Shown here: positions 35,357 to 44,050 of the stretch, piece by piece
Position numbering within the stretch: position 1 is the stretch's first letter
How the letters are laid out: the number at the start of each line of letters is the position of its first letter
From: Halomarina oriensis
GTDB lineage: Archaea; Halobacteriota; Halobacteria; Halobacteriales; Haloarculaceae
Direction of reading: 5' to 3'
Assembly (NCBI RefSeq): GCF_009791395.1
Contig: NZ_WSZK01000012.1
Location: forward strand, 1 to 64,000
DNA length: 64,000 nt
Notes under the pieces: generated by a model
The model's input: the letters and a program-made list of their open reading frames with translations, nothing else
Told to the model about the DNA's origin: nothing
Databases searched by the model: none
Translations under genes and position numbers: made by a program

Positions 35357-36280
35357 ATGCGGCACGACCACCTCATCACCGCCACACAGCTCTCGCGGGA
35401 CGACATCGAAGCCGTCCTCGACCGTGCCGCCGAGATAGCCGACGACCCGCCCGAGCGTGAGGCGGTCCTCGGCTTGCTGTTCTTCGAACCGAGCACGCGG
35501 ACGAAGATGAGCTTCGACGCCGCGATGAAACGGCTCGGCGGGACCACCGTCGACATGGGCAGTGTCGACTCCTCGTCGGTGAAGAAAGGCGAGACGCTCG
35601 CCGACACCGTCCGCGTCGTCGAGGGCTACGCCGACGCGCTCGTCCTCCGGCACCCCAGTGAAGGCGCGGCGGAGATGGCGAGTCGGTTCGTCGACGTCCC
35701 GCTCGTGAACGCGGGCGACGGCGCTGGCCAGCACCCGTCCCAGACACTGCTCGACCTCTACACCATCCGCGAGAACGCCGGCCTCGACGACCTCACCGTC
35801 GGCATCGTGGGCGACCTGAAGTACGGTCGAACGGTCCACTCGCTGGCGAGTGCGCTGACGAACTTCGACGCTCGACAGCACTTCATCAGCCCCGAATCCC
35901 TGCAGTTGCCCCGGAGCGTCCGCTTCGACCTGCACCAGGAGGGGGCACAGGTCCGAGAGCACACCGACCTCGACGGTATCCTCCCGGAACTCGACGTGCT
36001 GTACGTCACGCGCATCCAGCGCGAACGGTTCCCCGACGAGAACGAGTACCGGCAGGTCGCCGGCCAGTACCGAATCACCCCGGAGACGCTCGACGCCGCG
36101 AAAGACGACCTCGTGGTGATGCACCCGCTGCCGCGAGTCGACGAGATATCCTCGGACGTCGACGACCTGCCCCAGGCGACGTACTTCGAACAGGCACACA
36201 ACGGCGTCCCCGTGCGGATGGCACTGCTCGATATGCTCCTGGAGAACGCCGAGGACGGCGCGGGGGGTGTGTCGTCGTGA
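35357..36280 (+). CDS. pyrB: Aspartate carbamoyltransferase, catalytic subunit
   Basis: 307 aa. Carbamoyl-phosphate loop [13 protein letters not shown] (STRT), the 80s-loop [44 protein letters not shown] and [11 protein letters not shown] are all present. It makes carbamoyl aspartate, step two of pyrimidine synthesis. Its stop overlaps pyrI's GTG by four bases, so the catalytic and regulatory chains are co-translated. Confidence 0.97.
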   Translation: MRHDHLITATQLSRDDIEAVLDRAAEIADDPPEREAVLGLLFFEPSTRTKMSFDAAMKRLGGTTVDMGSVDSSSVKKGETLADTVRVVEGYADALVLRHPSEGAAEMASRFVDVPLVNAGDGAGQHPSQTLLDLYTIRENAGLDDLTVGIVGDLKYGRTVHSLASALTNFDARQHFISPESLQLPRSVRFDLHQEGAQVREHTDLDGILPELDVLYVTRIQRERFPDENEYRQVAGQYRITPETLDAAKDDLVVMHPLPRVDEISSDVDDLPQATYFEQAHNGVPVRMALLDMLLENAEDGAGGVSS

Positions 36281-36732
36281 GCGACCACCAACTGCGCGTC
36301 AGCAAGATTCGCAGCGGGACCGTCATCGACCACGTCCCCGGCGGGCAGGCGCTCCGGGTGCTCGCCATCCTCGGCATCGACGGGACGGGCGGCGAGACGG
36401 TCTCCGTGGCGATGAACGTCCCCAGCGACGACATGGGCGCGAAGGACATCGTGAAGGTCGAAGACCGGGAACTGAGTCAGGCCGAGGTGGACGTCATCTC
36501 GCTCATCGCTCCCGAGGCGACCATCAACATCGTCCGGGAGTTCGACGTCGTCGAGAAGAACCGCGTCGTCCGCCCCGAGGAGGTCCACGGCGTGCTCCAG
36601 TGTCCCAACGCGAACTGCATCACGACGGAGGCCGAACCCGTCGAAAGCGAGTTCACCGTCCTGCGAGAGGGGGTTCGGTGTGTCTACTGCGACACCCTGT
36701 TGCGCGAGGACATCGCCCAGTATATCCAGTAG
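36277..36732 (+). CDS. pyrI: Aspartate carbamoyltransferase, regulatory subunit
   Basis: 151 aa. N-terminal nucleotide-binding half ([22 protein letters not shown]) and the C-terminal zinc domain with CPNANC and CVYC. It binds CTP/ATP and bridges catalytic trimers in the dodecameric enzyme. It overlaps pyrB by four bases. Start at GTG. Confidence 0.96.
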   Translation: MSDHQLRVSKIRSGTVIDHVPGGQALRVLAILGIDGTGGETVSVAMNVPSDDMGAKDIVKVEDRELSQAEVDVISLIAPEATINIVREFDVVEKNRVVRPEEVHGVLQCPNANCITTEAEPVESEFTVLREGVRCVYCDTLLREDIAQYIQ

Positions 36733-36762
36733 AACTAACAGTTACCGGTCCCGACCGTCCGT

Positions 36763-36930
36763 ATGCGCCTGCCCTCCCCGTCGCTCCCGGACCTCGTCGT
36801 CGTCGGCACGCTGACGGCGTTCGTCGTCGCCACCGGTCACCTCTTCGTGGCTCTCCTGGCCGCGGCCCTGCTCAGGCAGGACACGCGCCGGTTGCTCGCC
36901 CGACACGTCGGTCGAGGAGAACAGCTATAA
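36763..36930 (+). CDS. Small membrane protein, 55 aa
   Basis: The ATG lies 30 bases after pyrI. One hydrophobic helix (VVVGTLTAFVVATGHLFVALLAAALL) is followed by an Arg-rich tail (RRLLARHVGRGEQL) with positive-inside character. No family is recognised. The spacing suggests it is expressed with pyrBI, but function is unknown. Confidence 0.5.
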   Translation: MRLPSPSLPDLVVVGTLTAFVVATGHLFVALLAAALLRQDTRRLLARHVGRGEQL

Positions 36931-36954
36931 CCCACGACAGTAACGTATCTGGTG

Positions 36955-37023
36955 ATGTCCCGCAAGCTACTCGTGCTCGTCGCACTGGTCGCAGTCGCCG
37001 TCGCCTTCATGGCACGCCGATAG
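36955..37023 (+). CDS. Possible 22-aa membrane peptide
   Basis: The ATG-initiated ORF MSRKLLVLVALVAVAVAFMARR is basic at both ends with a hydrophobic core, the shape of a single-pass micropeptide. It lies 24 bases after the preceding small membrane gene. It is too short for certainty; evidence is only pattern and context. Confidence 0.35.
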   Translation: MSRKLLVLVALVAVAVAFMARR

Positions 37024-37121
37024 CGCGACTCGTACAGCAGTACAGCTAACGAACCGACCCACGCGGGTCCGGTCCCCCACTTTCCGAACGACTTACCCCC
37101 GAGCCACTGCGAGGCTACGGT

Positions 37122-37949
37122 ATGTACGGCGTCGTCACCCGCAACGCCCCCGAACTGGAGTGGTCGGAGTTCGACCGCGCGTTCTTCGAGGCCAAGGACG
37201 TCTCGGGGCGCGCCGCGGACCCCGAACCGAACGCCGTCAACATGGTGTCGTGTTTCGCGGACAACGCCGCCGCCCGCGGCACCCCCGACCTGGTCCCCGT
37301 CGACGACGAGGGCAACCGCGCCACGCGCGAACAGCCGTACTTCGACTGGTCCTACATCTGCCCCACCCACCCCGACTACCGCGAGGGACTGCTGGAGACC
37401 ATCGCGGACTGCGCCGCGGTGTCCCCCGACGTCCGCCTCGACGACGTGGGGTTCCCCCGGCCCGAGTACTGCCGCTGTGAGCGGTGTGAGCGCCGGTTCG
37501 CGGAGAGCGAGTACGAGGACCGCTTCGACTGGCGCGCGTCGGTCATCGAGAGTTTCGTCGCCGACGCCCGCGAGCGCGTTCCGGGTCGCCTCTACCTCAC
37601 GCTGTACCCGAACCCGTATCCGGGTCACCTCCGGGAGCGGACGGGCGTCGACCCCGCATCCCTCGGCCAGTACGTCGACGAGTACGTCGTCCCCATCTAC
37701 GACATGGCGTACTCGACGACGTACTGGCTGGAGATTCTCGCACAGGGGTTCGTCGACGAACTCGTGACACCGTTCTCCATCGAACTCTACGCGGTGGACG
37801 TCGACCCCGACGCCCTCGGGAAGGCGACGGAGGTGGCCGGCGCGTACGCCAAGGACGTGCTGTTCGGCTACGACGCCTCGAACGCCCGCGCCACCCTGCG
37901 CCGCTTCGAGGCCGACGCACGAGAGGGCCGACGCTTCGAACCGGAGTGA
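37122..37949 (+). CDS. Conserved haloarchaeal protein, TIM-barrel-like
   Basis: 275 aa. The N-terminus MYGVVTRNAPELEWSEFDRAFFEAKD has no known signature. A CRCERCERRF cluster adds three Cys in the middle. YLTLYPNPYPGHL, PIYDMAYSTTYW and VLFGYDASNARATLRRF form alternating strands and helices as in glycosidase-like (alpha/beta)8 proteins. I do not recognise a family. Possibly a sugar- or peptide-acting hydrolase; no catalytic residue pair can be named. Confidence 0.7.
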   Translation: MYGVVTRNAPELEWSEFDRAFFEAKDVSGRAADPEPNAVNMVSCFADNAAARGTPDLVPVDDEGNRATREQPYFDWSYICPTHPDYREGLLETIADCAAVSPDVRLDDVGFPRPEYCRCERCERRFAESEYEDRFDWRASVIESFVADARERVPGRLYLTLYPNPYPGHLRERTGVDPASLGQYVDEYVVPIYDMAYSTTYWLEILAQGFVDELVTPFSIELYAVDVDPDALGKATEVAGAYAKDVLFGYDASNARATLRRFEADAREGRRFEPE

Positions 37950-37995
37950 CCCGAACGACGCCGTCGGTGTGGAGGGCACCGGCGGTCGGTCCGCT

Positions 37996-38259
37996 TCAGG
38001 CCGTCGCCCGCGTCGTCGCTCGTCGAACGGCGAACACGCTGTTTGCGACACAGAGGAACAGACCGGAAACGAGCCACAGCGCGACGAACGCCGACTGCGT
38101 GAACGACTCGCTCCCCGAGAGGAGCGTCGACAGTCGTGGGACCCCGTCCAGGAACAGTACCGTCCAGACGGCGAACAACGCGTCCGCGGTGAGGAGGTCT
38201 GCCGGACCGAGCTGTAGGAGCCGTGACATGCTCTCGACGGTCGCTTCGTCGCCGCTCAT
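37996..38259 (-). CDS. Small two-helix membrane protein, 87 aa
   Basis: Two hydrophobic segments (LFAVWTVLFLDGV and AFVALWLVSGLFLCVANSVFAV) after a short acidic N-terminus, ending with the basic tail RRATTRATA. It starts 19 bases beyond the stop of the zinc-ribbon gene on the same strand. No family is recognised. Confidence 0.55.
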   Translation of the reverse strand: MSGDEATVESMSRLLQLGPADLLTADALFAVWTVLFLDGVPRLSTLLSGSESFTQSAFVALWLVSGLFLCVANSVFAVRRATTRATA

Positions 38260-38277
38260 CTTGTAGCTTCGCGTGAC

Positions 38278-38460
38278 TCACCCTTCGGTCGGTCCGTGGA
38301 CGAACGGGAACGTCGCACCGCAGTGTTCGCAGGTGCTCTCCTCCTCGACCAGTCCCTCGCGCTGTGAGGCGCGTTCGGTCCCGACGAACGCCCGGCCGGT
38401 CGGAACGCTGAGGTAGGTCGACTCCCCGCAGTTCGGACAGGACGCGCCGACGAGACCCAT
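38278..38460 (-). CDS. Zinc-ribbon mini protein, 60 aa
   Basis: CPNCG near the N-terminus and CEHCG near the C-terminus form one zinc site. The ATG at 38460 overlaps the TGA of the Nudix gene by one base (TGATG), so the pair is coupled. It is probably a small metal-stabilised accessory protein; function unknown. Confidence 0.7.
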   Translation of the reverse strand: MGLVGASCPNCGESTYLSVPTGRAFVGTERASQREGLVEEESTCEHCGATFPFVHGPTEG

Positions 38461-39014
38461 CAGAACGCCTCCGTGCGCCACGTCAGCAGGTCCTCGCGGT
38501 CACGGGTGTCCTCGGGGAGACGGTCGAACCAGCGTGCGGCGCTGATCTCACAGTCCGGGTCCGAGATTTCGGGGTCGTGGCTCTCCGCTCGCGCGGCGAA
38601 GACGGGGAGGACGCCGCTCATCTCGTGGCTCCCCGAACGGATGGTGAGTCGCGTCACCATCGCCAGACCGTCCGTCGAGACTTCGACGCCAGCCTCCTCG
38701 GCCAGTTCGCGGCGGGCGGCCTCGCGGTGGGTCTCGTCGGCCTCGACACAGCCACCGGGGAGGACCCACAGGTCGACGCCATCGTGGCGGACGAGGAGCA
38801 ACTCCCCGTCCTCGCGGTGGACGACGGTGTGGACGCCGTACGGTGTGCCGCAGTCGCGGCTTCGACGGGCGAGCGTCCGGAACCGGCCGTGCGAGACGTG
38901 GTCGGTCCGCTCGAAGGTGAGGAACTCGTCGTACCGGTCGGTGAACGCGTGGTAGGCACGCTCGGCACGCTGGTCGGCCGCTTCGGCGAGGAACCAGAGG
39001 TCACCGACCGTCAT
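38460..39014 (-). CDS. Nudix hydrolase
   Basis: 184 aa from the ATG at 39014. The Nudix box GGCVEADETHREAARRELAEEAGVE (Gx5Ex7REUxEExGU) is complete. The N-terminal ~60 residues are helical (LWFLAEAADQRAERAYHAFTDRY), as in the haloarchaeal Nudix group that begins with this extension. Cleaves nucleoside diphosphates linked to other groups; the exact substrate is unknown. Coupled to a zinc-ribbon gene downstream. Confidence 0.9.
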   Translation of the reverse strand: MTVGDLWFLAEAADQRAERAYHAFTDRYDEFLTFERTDHVSHGRFRTLARRSRDCGTPYGVHTVVHREDGELLLVRHDGVDLWVLPGGCVEADETHREAARRELAEEAGVEVSTDGLAMVTRLTIRSGSHEMSGVLPVFAARAESHDPEISDPDCEISAARWFDRLPEDTRDREDLLTWRTEAF

Positions 39015-39146
39015 GGGGGTGCGAGGGGAGGTGGCGTGTGGAACATGGTCGTTCTCCCGGACTACACCGACCGACCACAAGAAGGTTCGGCGACGTGCGA
39101 CGGGTGAATCACGCCCTTTTTGACCGCCGACAGGGTAGTCCGGCGT

Positions 39147-39389
39147 ATGGCATTCGACGAAGACGACCGAGTCGTCCTCCACGACCAGCACTCCGACCAC
39201 GACGGCGAGACCGGCACCGTCACCCAGAAGATGGACAACATGTTCGGCGACGCCACCTACACCGTCAGCTTCGAGGACGGACAGGAGCAGGGCGTCTCCG
39301 AGGACATGCTCGAAGCGACCGATGAGGAGGCTGCTGGCTCGGACGGCGATGAGGGCGAGGCTGCCACCTCGGACGAGTCCGAGGAGTAA
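39147..39389 (+). CDS. DUF1918-like small acidic protein
   Basis: 80 aa from the ATG at 39147. FDEDDRVVLHDQHSDHDGETGTVTQKMDNMFGDATYTVSFEDGQEQGV is a beta-barrel-like module related to DUF1918/KOW-type folds, followed by a Glu/Ser-rich acidic tail. It is the first gene of the run leading to the RNase P genes; 6 bases separate it from the RNA-binding protein gene. Function unknown. Confidence 0.7.
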   Translation: MAFDEDDRVVLHDQHSDHDGETGTVTQKMDNMFGDATYTVSFEDGQEQGVSEDMLEATDEEAAGSDGDEGEAATSDESEE

Positions 39390-39395
39390 CGCGCG

Positions 39396-39821
39396 ATGTC
39401 GGGCGTCCCGTTACACTACGTCGACGTGCAGGCGTTCTGTTACGCGACCGAAGACGAGGTGCGCGTCGAGCGGGCGCTCCGGACGTTCCTCCCCGAGGAG
39501 TACCCCATCGAACGCGCCGAGAACGTGGGGTTCCACGGCGACCCCATCGTCGTCCTCTCCGCGCGCGTCGAGAACGCCGACGACGTTCGTCACGTCCTCA
39601 CTCGACTGGAGGAGTTGCCGGACCTCGACGGCGTCCTCGACGAGTTGGACACGCGAGTGACCGAGGACTGTGAACTGTACCTCTACCTCGACAAGCAGGC
39701 GGCGCTCTCGGGCGGCGTCGACCTCGGAGCGGGACTCTCCGTGCGCGGGAAGGTCGAAGCCTACCCCGCGAAGAAGGAGGCGGCCATCGAGAACGTCCGC
39801 GCAGCGTTCGAGGACCACTGA
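39396..39821 (+). CDS. RNA-binding protein of the exosome-superoperon type (COG1325-like)
   Basis: 141 aa. MSGVPLHYVDVQAFCYATEDEVRVERALRTFLPEE and the final DLGAGLSVRGKVEAYPAKKEAAIENVRAAF match the archaeal 'RNA-binding, exosome-associated' family long noted next to RNase P and proteasome genes. It probably takes part in RNA processing, but the biochemical role is not established. It leads the rnp3-methyltransferase-rnp2-psmA-SBDS run. Confidence 0.78.
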   Translation: MSGVPLHYVDVQAFCYATEDEVRVERALRTFLPEEYPIERAENVGFHGDPIVVLSARVENADDVRHVLTRLEELPDLDGVLDELDTRVTEDCELYLYLDKQAALSGGVDLGAGLSVRGKVEAYPAKKEAAIENVRAAFEDH

Positions 39822-40113
39822 CGGTCGGAACCACACTGAAAGCCGTGCTTACAGCCAGGACCGGCGCTGAACAGTGTGATTAACTAACAACCGAGAGTCG
39901 TAGCGACTACACGACCACTGCTCGGACGACCGTCACACGCCACCGGGTTTCGTGGTCACGACGCTCCAGCGTCGACGGTCGGCGAGCGCAGTCGGCTGGT
40001 CGCACACGGCTGCGGCCGACCGGTTCCCTGTCATGGTACTCGACCCCGCTCGCGGGGCCGACCCACTCTTCGAACCCGGAACGGTCAACAGGACGCGTAG
40101 CGAACGCCGTGAC
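39822..40113. other. Unusual 292-base gap inside the superoperon
   Basis: The reading frame of rnp3 stays open back to 39952, so an N-terminal extension could be hypothesised. The GTG at 40114 alone gives the usual Rpp30 N-terminus (VYEAVTPLPAG...). GATTAACTAACAA near 39878 offers an AT-rich promoter candidate. In many relatives these genes are closely packed; here I see no gene in the gap. Confidence 0.45.
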
Positions 40114-40813
40114 GTGTACGAAGCCGTCACCCCGCTTCCGGCCGGCACGAGCACCGTCGCCCGGTTGGCGTCGACCGCCGCCGAACAGGGGTACGACGGC
40201 ATCGTCGTCCGCTCGACTCCCGGAACCGACGGAGCGTCCGACGCGGTGGCCGTCGCCGAGCGGTACGGTGTCGACGTCGTCGACGGCTGTGAAATCGCCG
40301 GCCGCGAACGGTCGGCGGCCGCGGCCACGGTGCGACGCGAGCGCGACCGGCGGACCGTCCTCTGTGTCCGCGGCGGGGCGCTCAACCGATTCGCCGTCGA
40401 GGAGCCACGGGTCGACGTGCTCACCCGACCGATGGACGACGGCGACGTCAACCACGTCCTCGCGCGGGCCGCGAGGGAGAACGGCGTCAGACTGGAGTTC
40501 GCGCTCGGCCGCGTACTGCGAAGCGACGGGGGGGCGACGAGTGCAGGCGCTGCGCGGCCTCAGGAAGCTCCACGATATGGTCGAGCAGTACGACGCCCCG
40601 TTCGTCGTGAGCGCCGAGGCGACGAGCCATCTCCACCTGCGCGCGCCACGAGAGGTCCGAGCGCTCGGCGAACTCGTGGGGCTGTCGGCCGAACAGGTCG
40701 ATGAGGGCCTCCGGGAGTGGGGACGCATCGCCGAGCGCAACCGCGAGCGGACGTCCGATTCCTTCATTGAGCTCGGCGTCCGACGGGGGAGATATGAAGA
40801 AGACCATCGATGA
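40114..40813 (+). CDS. rnp3: RNase P protein component 3, Rpp30 (one-base frameshift)
   Basis: Archaeal/eukaryal Rpp30, a TIM-barrel protein of RNase P. From the GTG at 40114: VYEAVTPLPAGTSTVARLASTAAEQGYDGIVVR, VDVVDGCEIAGRE, NRFAVEEPRVDVLTRPMDDGDVNHVLARAARENGVRLEF, up to VLRSDGG. The remainder (RVQALRGLRKLHDMVEQYDAPFVVSAEATSHLHLRAPRE ... RNRERTSD) lies in the next frame. A run of seven G at 40528-40534 appears to hold one base too many; with six G the gene is continuous. The last 20 bases overlap the methyltransferase gene. Confidence 0.88.
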
Positions 40814-41462
40814 ACACGCCGCCCGGTTCGACTCCATCGCCGGCGAGTACGACGACAGTCAGAACGAAACCGAGGAGTACCGCGCCTGTGTCTCGCTGGT
40901 CGTCGAGCACGCCGCCCCGACCCCCGAGGACGTGGTCCTCGACCTGGGCTGTGGGACGGGCGCGATCGGCCTCTCCCTCGCCGATTCGGCGAAGCGCGTC
41001 CTCGGACGCGACGTGAGCGAGGGGATGATGGACCAGGCCCGCGAGAAGGCCCGCGAGGCGGGCATCGAGAACGTCGAGTTCGAGTACGGGACGTTCCGGG
41101 AACCCAACGTCGGGTCGGCGGAGACGGCCCGAGTGGACGCTCGTGATGCTCGCGTCGACATCGTCGTCTCGAACTTCGCCATGCACCACCTCGCGGACGC
41201 GGAGAAACGCGAGGCCATCCACGCCATCGCCGCGCTGAACCCGCGACGGTTCGTCCTCGGCGACGTGATGCTCTTCGGGGACTCCGACGCCGAGAACCCG
41301 CTGTACAGTCCGGAGGTCGACGACCCCGCGACCGTCGGGTTGCTCGCGGACGCGCTCACGGACGCCGGGTTCGCGCTGACGGCCGTCGAGATGGTCCACG
41401 AGCAGTTCGGCGTCCTCGTCGCCGAGCGCTCGCCGAACGGCGGGCGGGACGTCCCGGAGTGA
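40794..41462 (+). CDS. SAM-dependent class I methyltransferase
   Basis: 222 aa from the ATG at 40794, overlapping rnp3 by 20 bases. Motif I VLDLGCGTGAIGLSLADSAKRVLGRDVSEGMMDQA binds SAM. VSNFAMHHLADAEKREAI fits motif IV and beyond; ARVDIVVSNFAMHH is the post-I region. It sits inside the RNase P superoperon as in other haloarchaea, suggesting tRNA or rRNA modification, but the substrate is unknown. Confidence 0.85.
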   Translation: MKKTIDEHAARFDSIAGEYDDSQNETEEYRACVSLVVEHAAPTPEDVVLDLGCGTGAIGLSLADSAKRVLGRDVSEGMMDQAREKAREAGIENVEFEYGTFREPNVGSAETARVDARDARVDIVVSNFAMHHLADAEKREAIHAIAALNPRRFVLGDVMLFGDSDAENPLYSPEVDDPATVGLLADALTDAGFALTAVEMVHEQFGVLVAERSPNGGRDVPE

Positions 41463-41487
41463 CCGACGCGGAGGAGTCGAGCCACCG

Positions 41488-41964
41488 ATGAAACACCTCC
41501 CGAAACACGCCCGGCCGCGCTGGCGGTACCTCGGCGTCGGCCTCGAAGGCTGGCCCGACGCTCGCGTCGACAGACGGGCGTTCCAGCGCGAACTCTGGTA
41601 CGCCGCACAGAACCTCGTCGGGGACGTCGGGAGCGCCGAACTCGACGGCACCGTCTACGGCTTCGCCTTCGAGGACGGCGTGGGCGACGCCGTCGTCCGT
41701 GTCCGTCGTGGCGAGGTCGAACGGGCGCGGGCGGTCCTCGCGTGCGTCGACGGCGTCGACGGCCACCCGCTCCGGGTCACCGTCCGGGGGGTCAGCGGGA
41801 CGGTCCGGGCCTGCGAAGAAAGCTATATACGCCGGCCACTGGAATCGATGGACGAGAAACGCGTCGTGTTCGAGAACTCCGAGCGACCCGCGTTCGCCCG
41901 CGAGGGGCGAATCGACGTGCAGGTCGACGACGGGTTCGCGGGGACGACGGATTACGACTGCTAA
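41488..41964 (+). CDS. rnp2: RNase P protein component 2, Pop5
   Basis: 158 aa. MKHLPKHARPRWRYLGVGLEGWPD, RELWYAAQNLVGDVGSAELD and RRGEVERARAVLACVDGVDGHPLRVTVRGVSGTVRAC match archaeal Pop5, the RNase P subunit that pairs with Rpp30. An additional C-terminal acidic tail extends past RRPLESM. Directly followed by psmA, 10 bases later. Confidence 0.9.
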   Translation: MKHLPKHARPRWRYLGVGLEGWPDARVDRRAFQRELWYAAQNLVGDVGSAELDGTVYGFAFEDGVGDAVVRVRRGEVERARAVLACVDGVDGHPLRVTVRGVSGTVRACEESYIRRPLESMDEKRVVFENSERPAFAREGRIDVQVDDGFAGTTDYDC

Positions 41965-41974
41965 TCCACACACA

Positions 41975-42742
41975 ATGCAAGGTCAAAACCAACAGCAGGC
42001 GTACGACCGCGGGATCACCATCTTCTCCCCGGACGGCCGTCTCTACCAGGTCGAGTACGCCCGCGAAGCCGTCAAGCGAGGCACCGCGAGTATCGGCGTC
42101 CGAACGAGCGACGGGGTCGTCCTCGTCGTCGACAAGCGCATCCGCTCACCCCTGCTCGAAGGGACGAGCGTCGAGAAACTCCACAAGGTCGACAACCACG
42201 TCGGCATCGCCAGCGCGGGCCACGTCGCCGACGCCCGCCAACTCATCGACTACGCACGCCGCCAGGCGCAGGTCGAACGACTGCGCTACGGCGAACCCAT
42301 CGGCGTCGAACCGCTGACGAAGATGGTCGTCGACAACATCCAGCAGTACACGCAGGTCGGTGGCGCACGCCCGTTCGGCGTCGCGCTCATCATCGGCGGC
42401 GTCGAGGACGGCGAACCGCGCCTCTACGAGACGGACCCCTCGGGGACGCCCTACGAGTGGAAGGCGCTCGCCGTCGGCGGCAACCGCAACGACATCGAGG
42501 ACTACCTCAAGGAGCAGTACACCGAGGAGATGGACCTCGACGCCGGTGTCGGTCTCGCCCTCTCGGCGCTGCACTCGGTCAACGAGGGGGGCCTCCAGGC
42601 GGAGGGCCTCGGCGTCGCCACCGTCGACGTCGAGACCGAACAGTACCGCGAACTCCCGGTCGAGGAGGTCCGAGACCACCTCACCGAACACGACCTGCTG
42701 GCCGAGGAGAACGACGAGAGCGACGACCCCGACGAGGAGTAA
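41975..42742 (+). CDS. psmA: 20S proteasome alpha subunit
   Basis: 255 aa from the ATG at 41975. The N-terminal YDRGITIFSPDGRLYQVEYAREAVKRGTASIGVRTSDGVVLVVDKR is the alpha signature, and GVEDGEPRLYETDPSGTPYEWKA follows. It forms the outer ring that gates the proteasome and docks ATPases. It ends with an acidic tail typical of haloarchaea. Beta and PAN genes are not in the window. Confidence 0.97.
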   Translation: MQGQNQQQAYDRGITIFSPDGRLYQVEYAREAVKRGTASIGVRTSDGVVLVVDKRIRSPLLEGTSVEKLHKVDNHVGIASAGHVADARQLIDYARRQAQVERLRYGEPIGVEPLTKMVVDNIQQYTQVGGARPFGVALIIGGVEDGEPRLYETDPSGTPYEWKALAVGGNRNDIEDYLKEQYTEEMDLDAGVGLALSALHSVNEGGLQAEGLGVATVDVETEQYRELPVEEVRDHLTEHDLLAEENDESDDPDEE

Positions 42743-42855
42743 GCTCCCGGCCCTGCGTCCGTCTCGAACGCCGATCCCGAGCGACTGCCGTCCGGTCTCG
42801 TCGTAACCGTCGCTGCCGGGAAACACACTTGAACCGGCGTGCGGTACGTATCGCC

Positions 42856-43581
42856 ATGATTTCACTGGACGAAGCGGTGACGGCCCGACTCGAATCACAC
42901 GGGGCGCGCTTCGAGGTGCTCATCGACCCGGACGCGGCACTGGCGATGAAACGCGGCGAGTTCGACGGCGAGTTAGAGGAGGTCATCGCCGCCGAGGACG
43001 TCTTCGAGGACGCCTCGCGTGGCGACCGACCGGCCGAATCCGACCTGGAGACGGTGTTCGACACCACCGACCCGATGGAGATAATCCCGCAGGTCGTCGA
43101 GCGCGGTGAGATACAGATTACGGCCGAACAGCGCCGCGAGATGCAAGAGCAGAAGCGCAGACAGCTCGTCAACACCATCGTCCGGAACGCGGTCAACCCG
43201 CAGATGGACGACGCGCCACACCCACCCGAGCGTATCGAACGCGCGCTGGAGGAAGCCCGGTTCAAGGTCGACCCGATGGAACCGGTCGAGAGCCAGGTCG
43301 ACGACGCACTGGACGTGCTCCGGCCGGTCATCCCCATCCGGTTCGACGAGATGACCATCGCGGTCAGACTCCCGGCCGACTACGCCGGGAGCGGACAGGC
43401 CCGTATCCGACAGTTCGGCGACCTCGAACGCGAGGAGTGGCAGAACGACGGTGGTTGGGTCGGCGTCGTCACCTTCCCCGCGGGGTTGCAGAACGACTTC
43501 TACGACCTCGCCAACGAGGTGTCCTCGGGCGAGGCGGAGACGCGCGTCGTCAAAGACGAGGACGAACTGTCGACACGGTAG
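42856..43581 (+). CDS. Ribosome maturation protein SBDS
   Basis: 241 aa from the ATG at 42856. It contains the three SBDS domains: FEVLIDPDAALAMKRGE and DVFEDASRGD (domain I), IQITAEQRREMQEQKRRQLVNTIVRNAVNPQMDDAPHPPERIERALEEARFKVD (domain II) and IPIRFDEMTIAVRLPADYAGSGQARIRQFG (domain III). It helps release eIF6 from the large subunit. In many archaea exosome genes follow; here FUN14 follows on the other strand. Confidence 0.95.
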   Translation: MISLDEAVTARLESHGARFEVLIDPDAALAMKRGEFDGELEEVIAAEDVFEDASRGDRPAESDLETVFDTTDPMEIIPQVVERGEIQITAEQRREMQEQKRRQLVNTIVRNAVNPQMDDAPHPPERIERALEEARFKVDPMEPVESQVDDALDVLRPVIPIRFDEMTIAVRLPADYAGSGQARIRQFGDLEREEWQNDGGWVGVVTFPAGLQNDFYDLANEVSSGEAETRVVKDEDELSTR

Positions 43582-43612
43582 CTGTCGATACGAGAGAAGA
43601 GACGCTGTTCGA

Positions 43613-43930
43613 CTATCCCAGTTTGAAGCCGGCGAGGAAGCCGGCGGCGAACCCACCGGAGATGGACGCCGTCGAGAGGATGGACATCAGGAAGTCCGGA
43701 GGTTGGTTCGAGGTGGCGGCGCTGCCCGCGCCGAGCAGGCCGCCCGAGACGGCCTCCCAGTCGACGGTGAGGATGCCCTCCGATTCGAGGAACTTGAACA
43801 CGGCCAGTTCGAGGCCGACGATGACCGCGATTACTTTGGCGATTTTCTTGGCCGCGAACCCCATGACGCCGCCGATGACGCCACCGGTGCCGAGGTCGAG
43901 ACCCAGTTGGGTCACGTCTATTGGTGCCAT
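43613..43930 (-). CDS. FUN14-domain membrane protein
   Basis: 105 aa. GGVIGGVMGFAAKKIAKVIAVIVGLELAVFKFLESEGILTVDW and SISGGFAAGFLAGFKLG match FUN14: Gly-rich helices in the membrane with a short loop. In eukaryotes relatives sit in mitochondrial membranes; the archaeal role is unknown. It converges with SBDS. Confidence 0.85.
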   Translation of the reverse strand: MAPIDVTQLGLDLGTGGVIGGVMGFAAKKIAKVIAVIVGLELAVFKFLESEGILTVDWEAVSGGLLGAGSAATSNQPPDFLMSILSTASISGGFAAGFLAGFKLG

Positions 43931-44050
43931 GTGAGTGTCACGGAAAGCGACTATTAAACCTCTTGCGACTAGTCGTATAGCCCGTGACACGCGACGGTCC
44001 GCCGACCGCTGCCCGGAAGTTAAATAGTCGCACGCCCTACCGCCGCCTGA

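Noticed and set aside
36955-37023. Treating the 22-residue ORF as a confident gene
   Set aside because: Kept only as a low-confidence feature: hydrophobic runs of this length arise by chance in GC-rich DNA.
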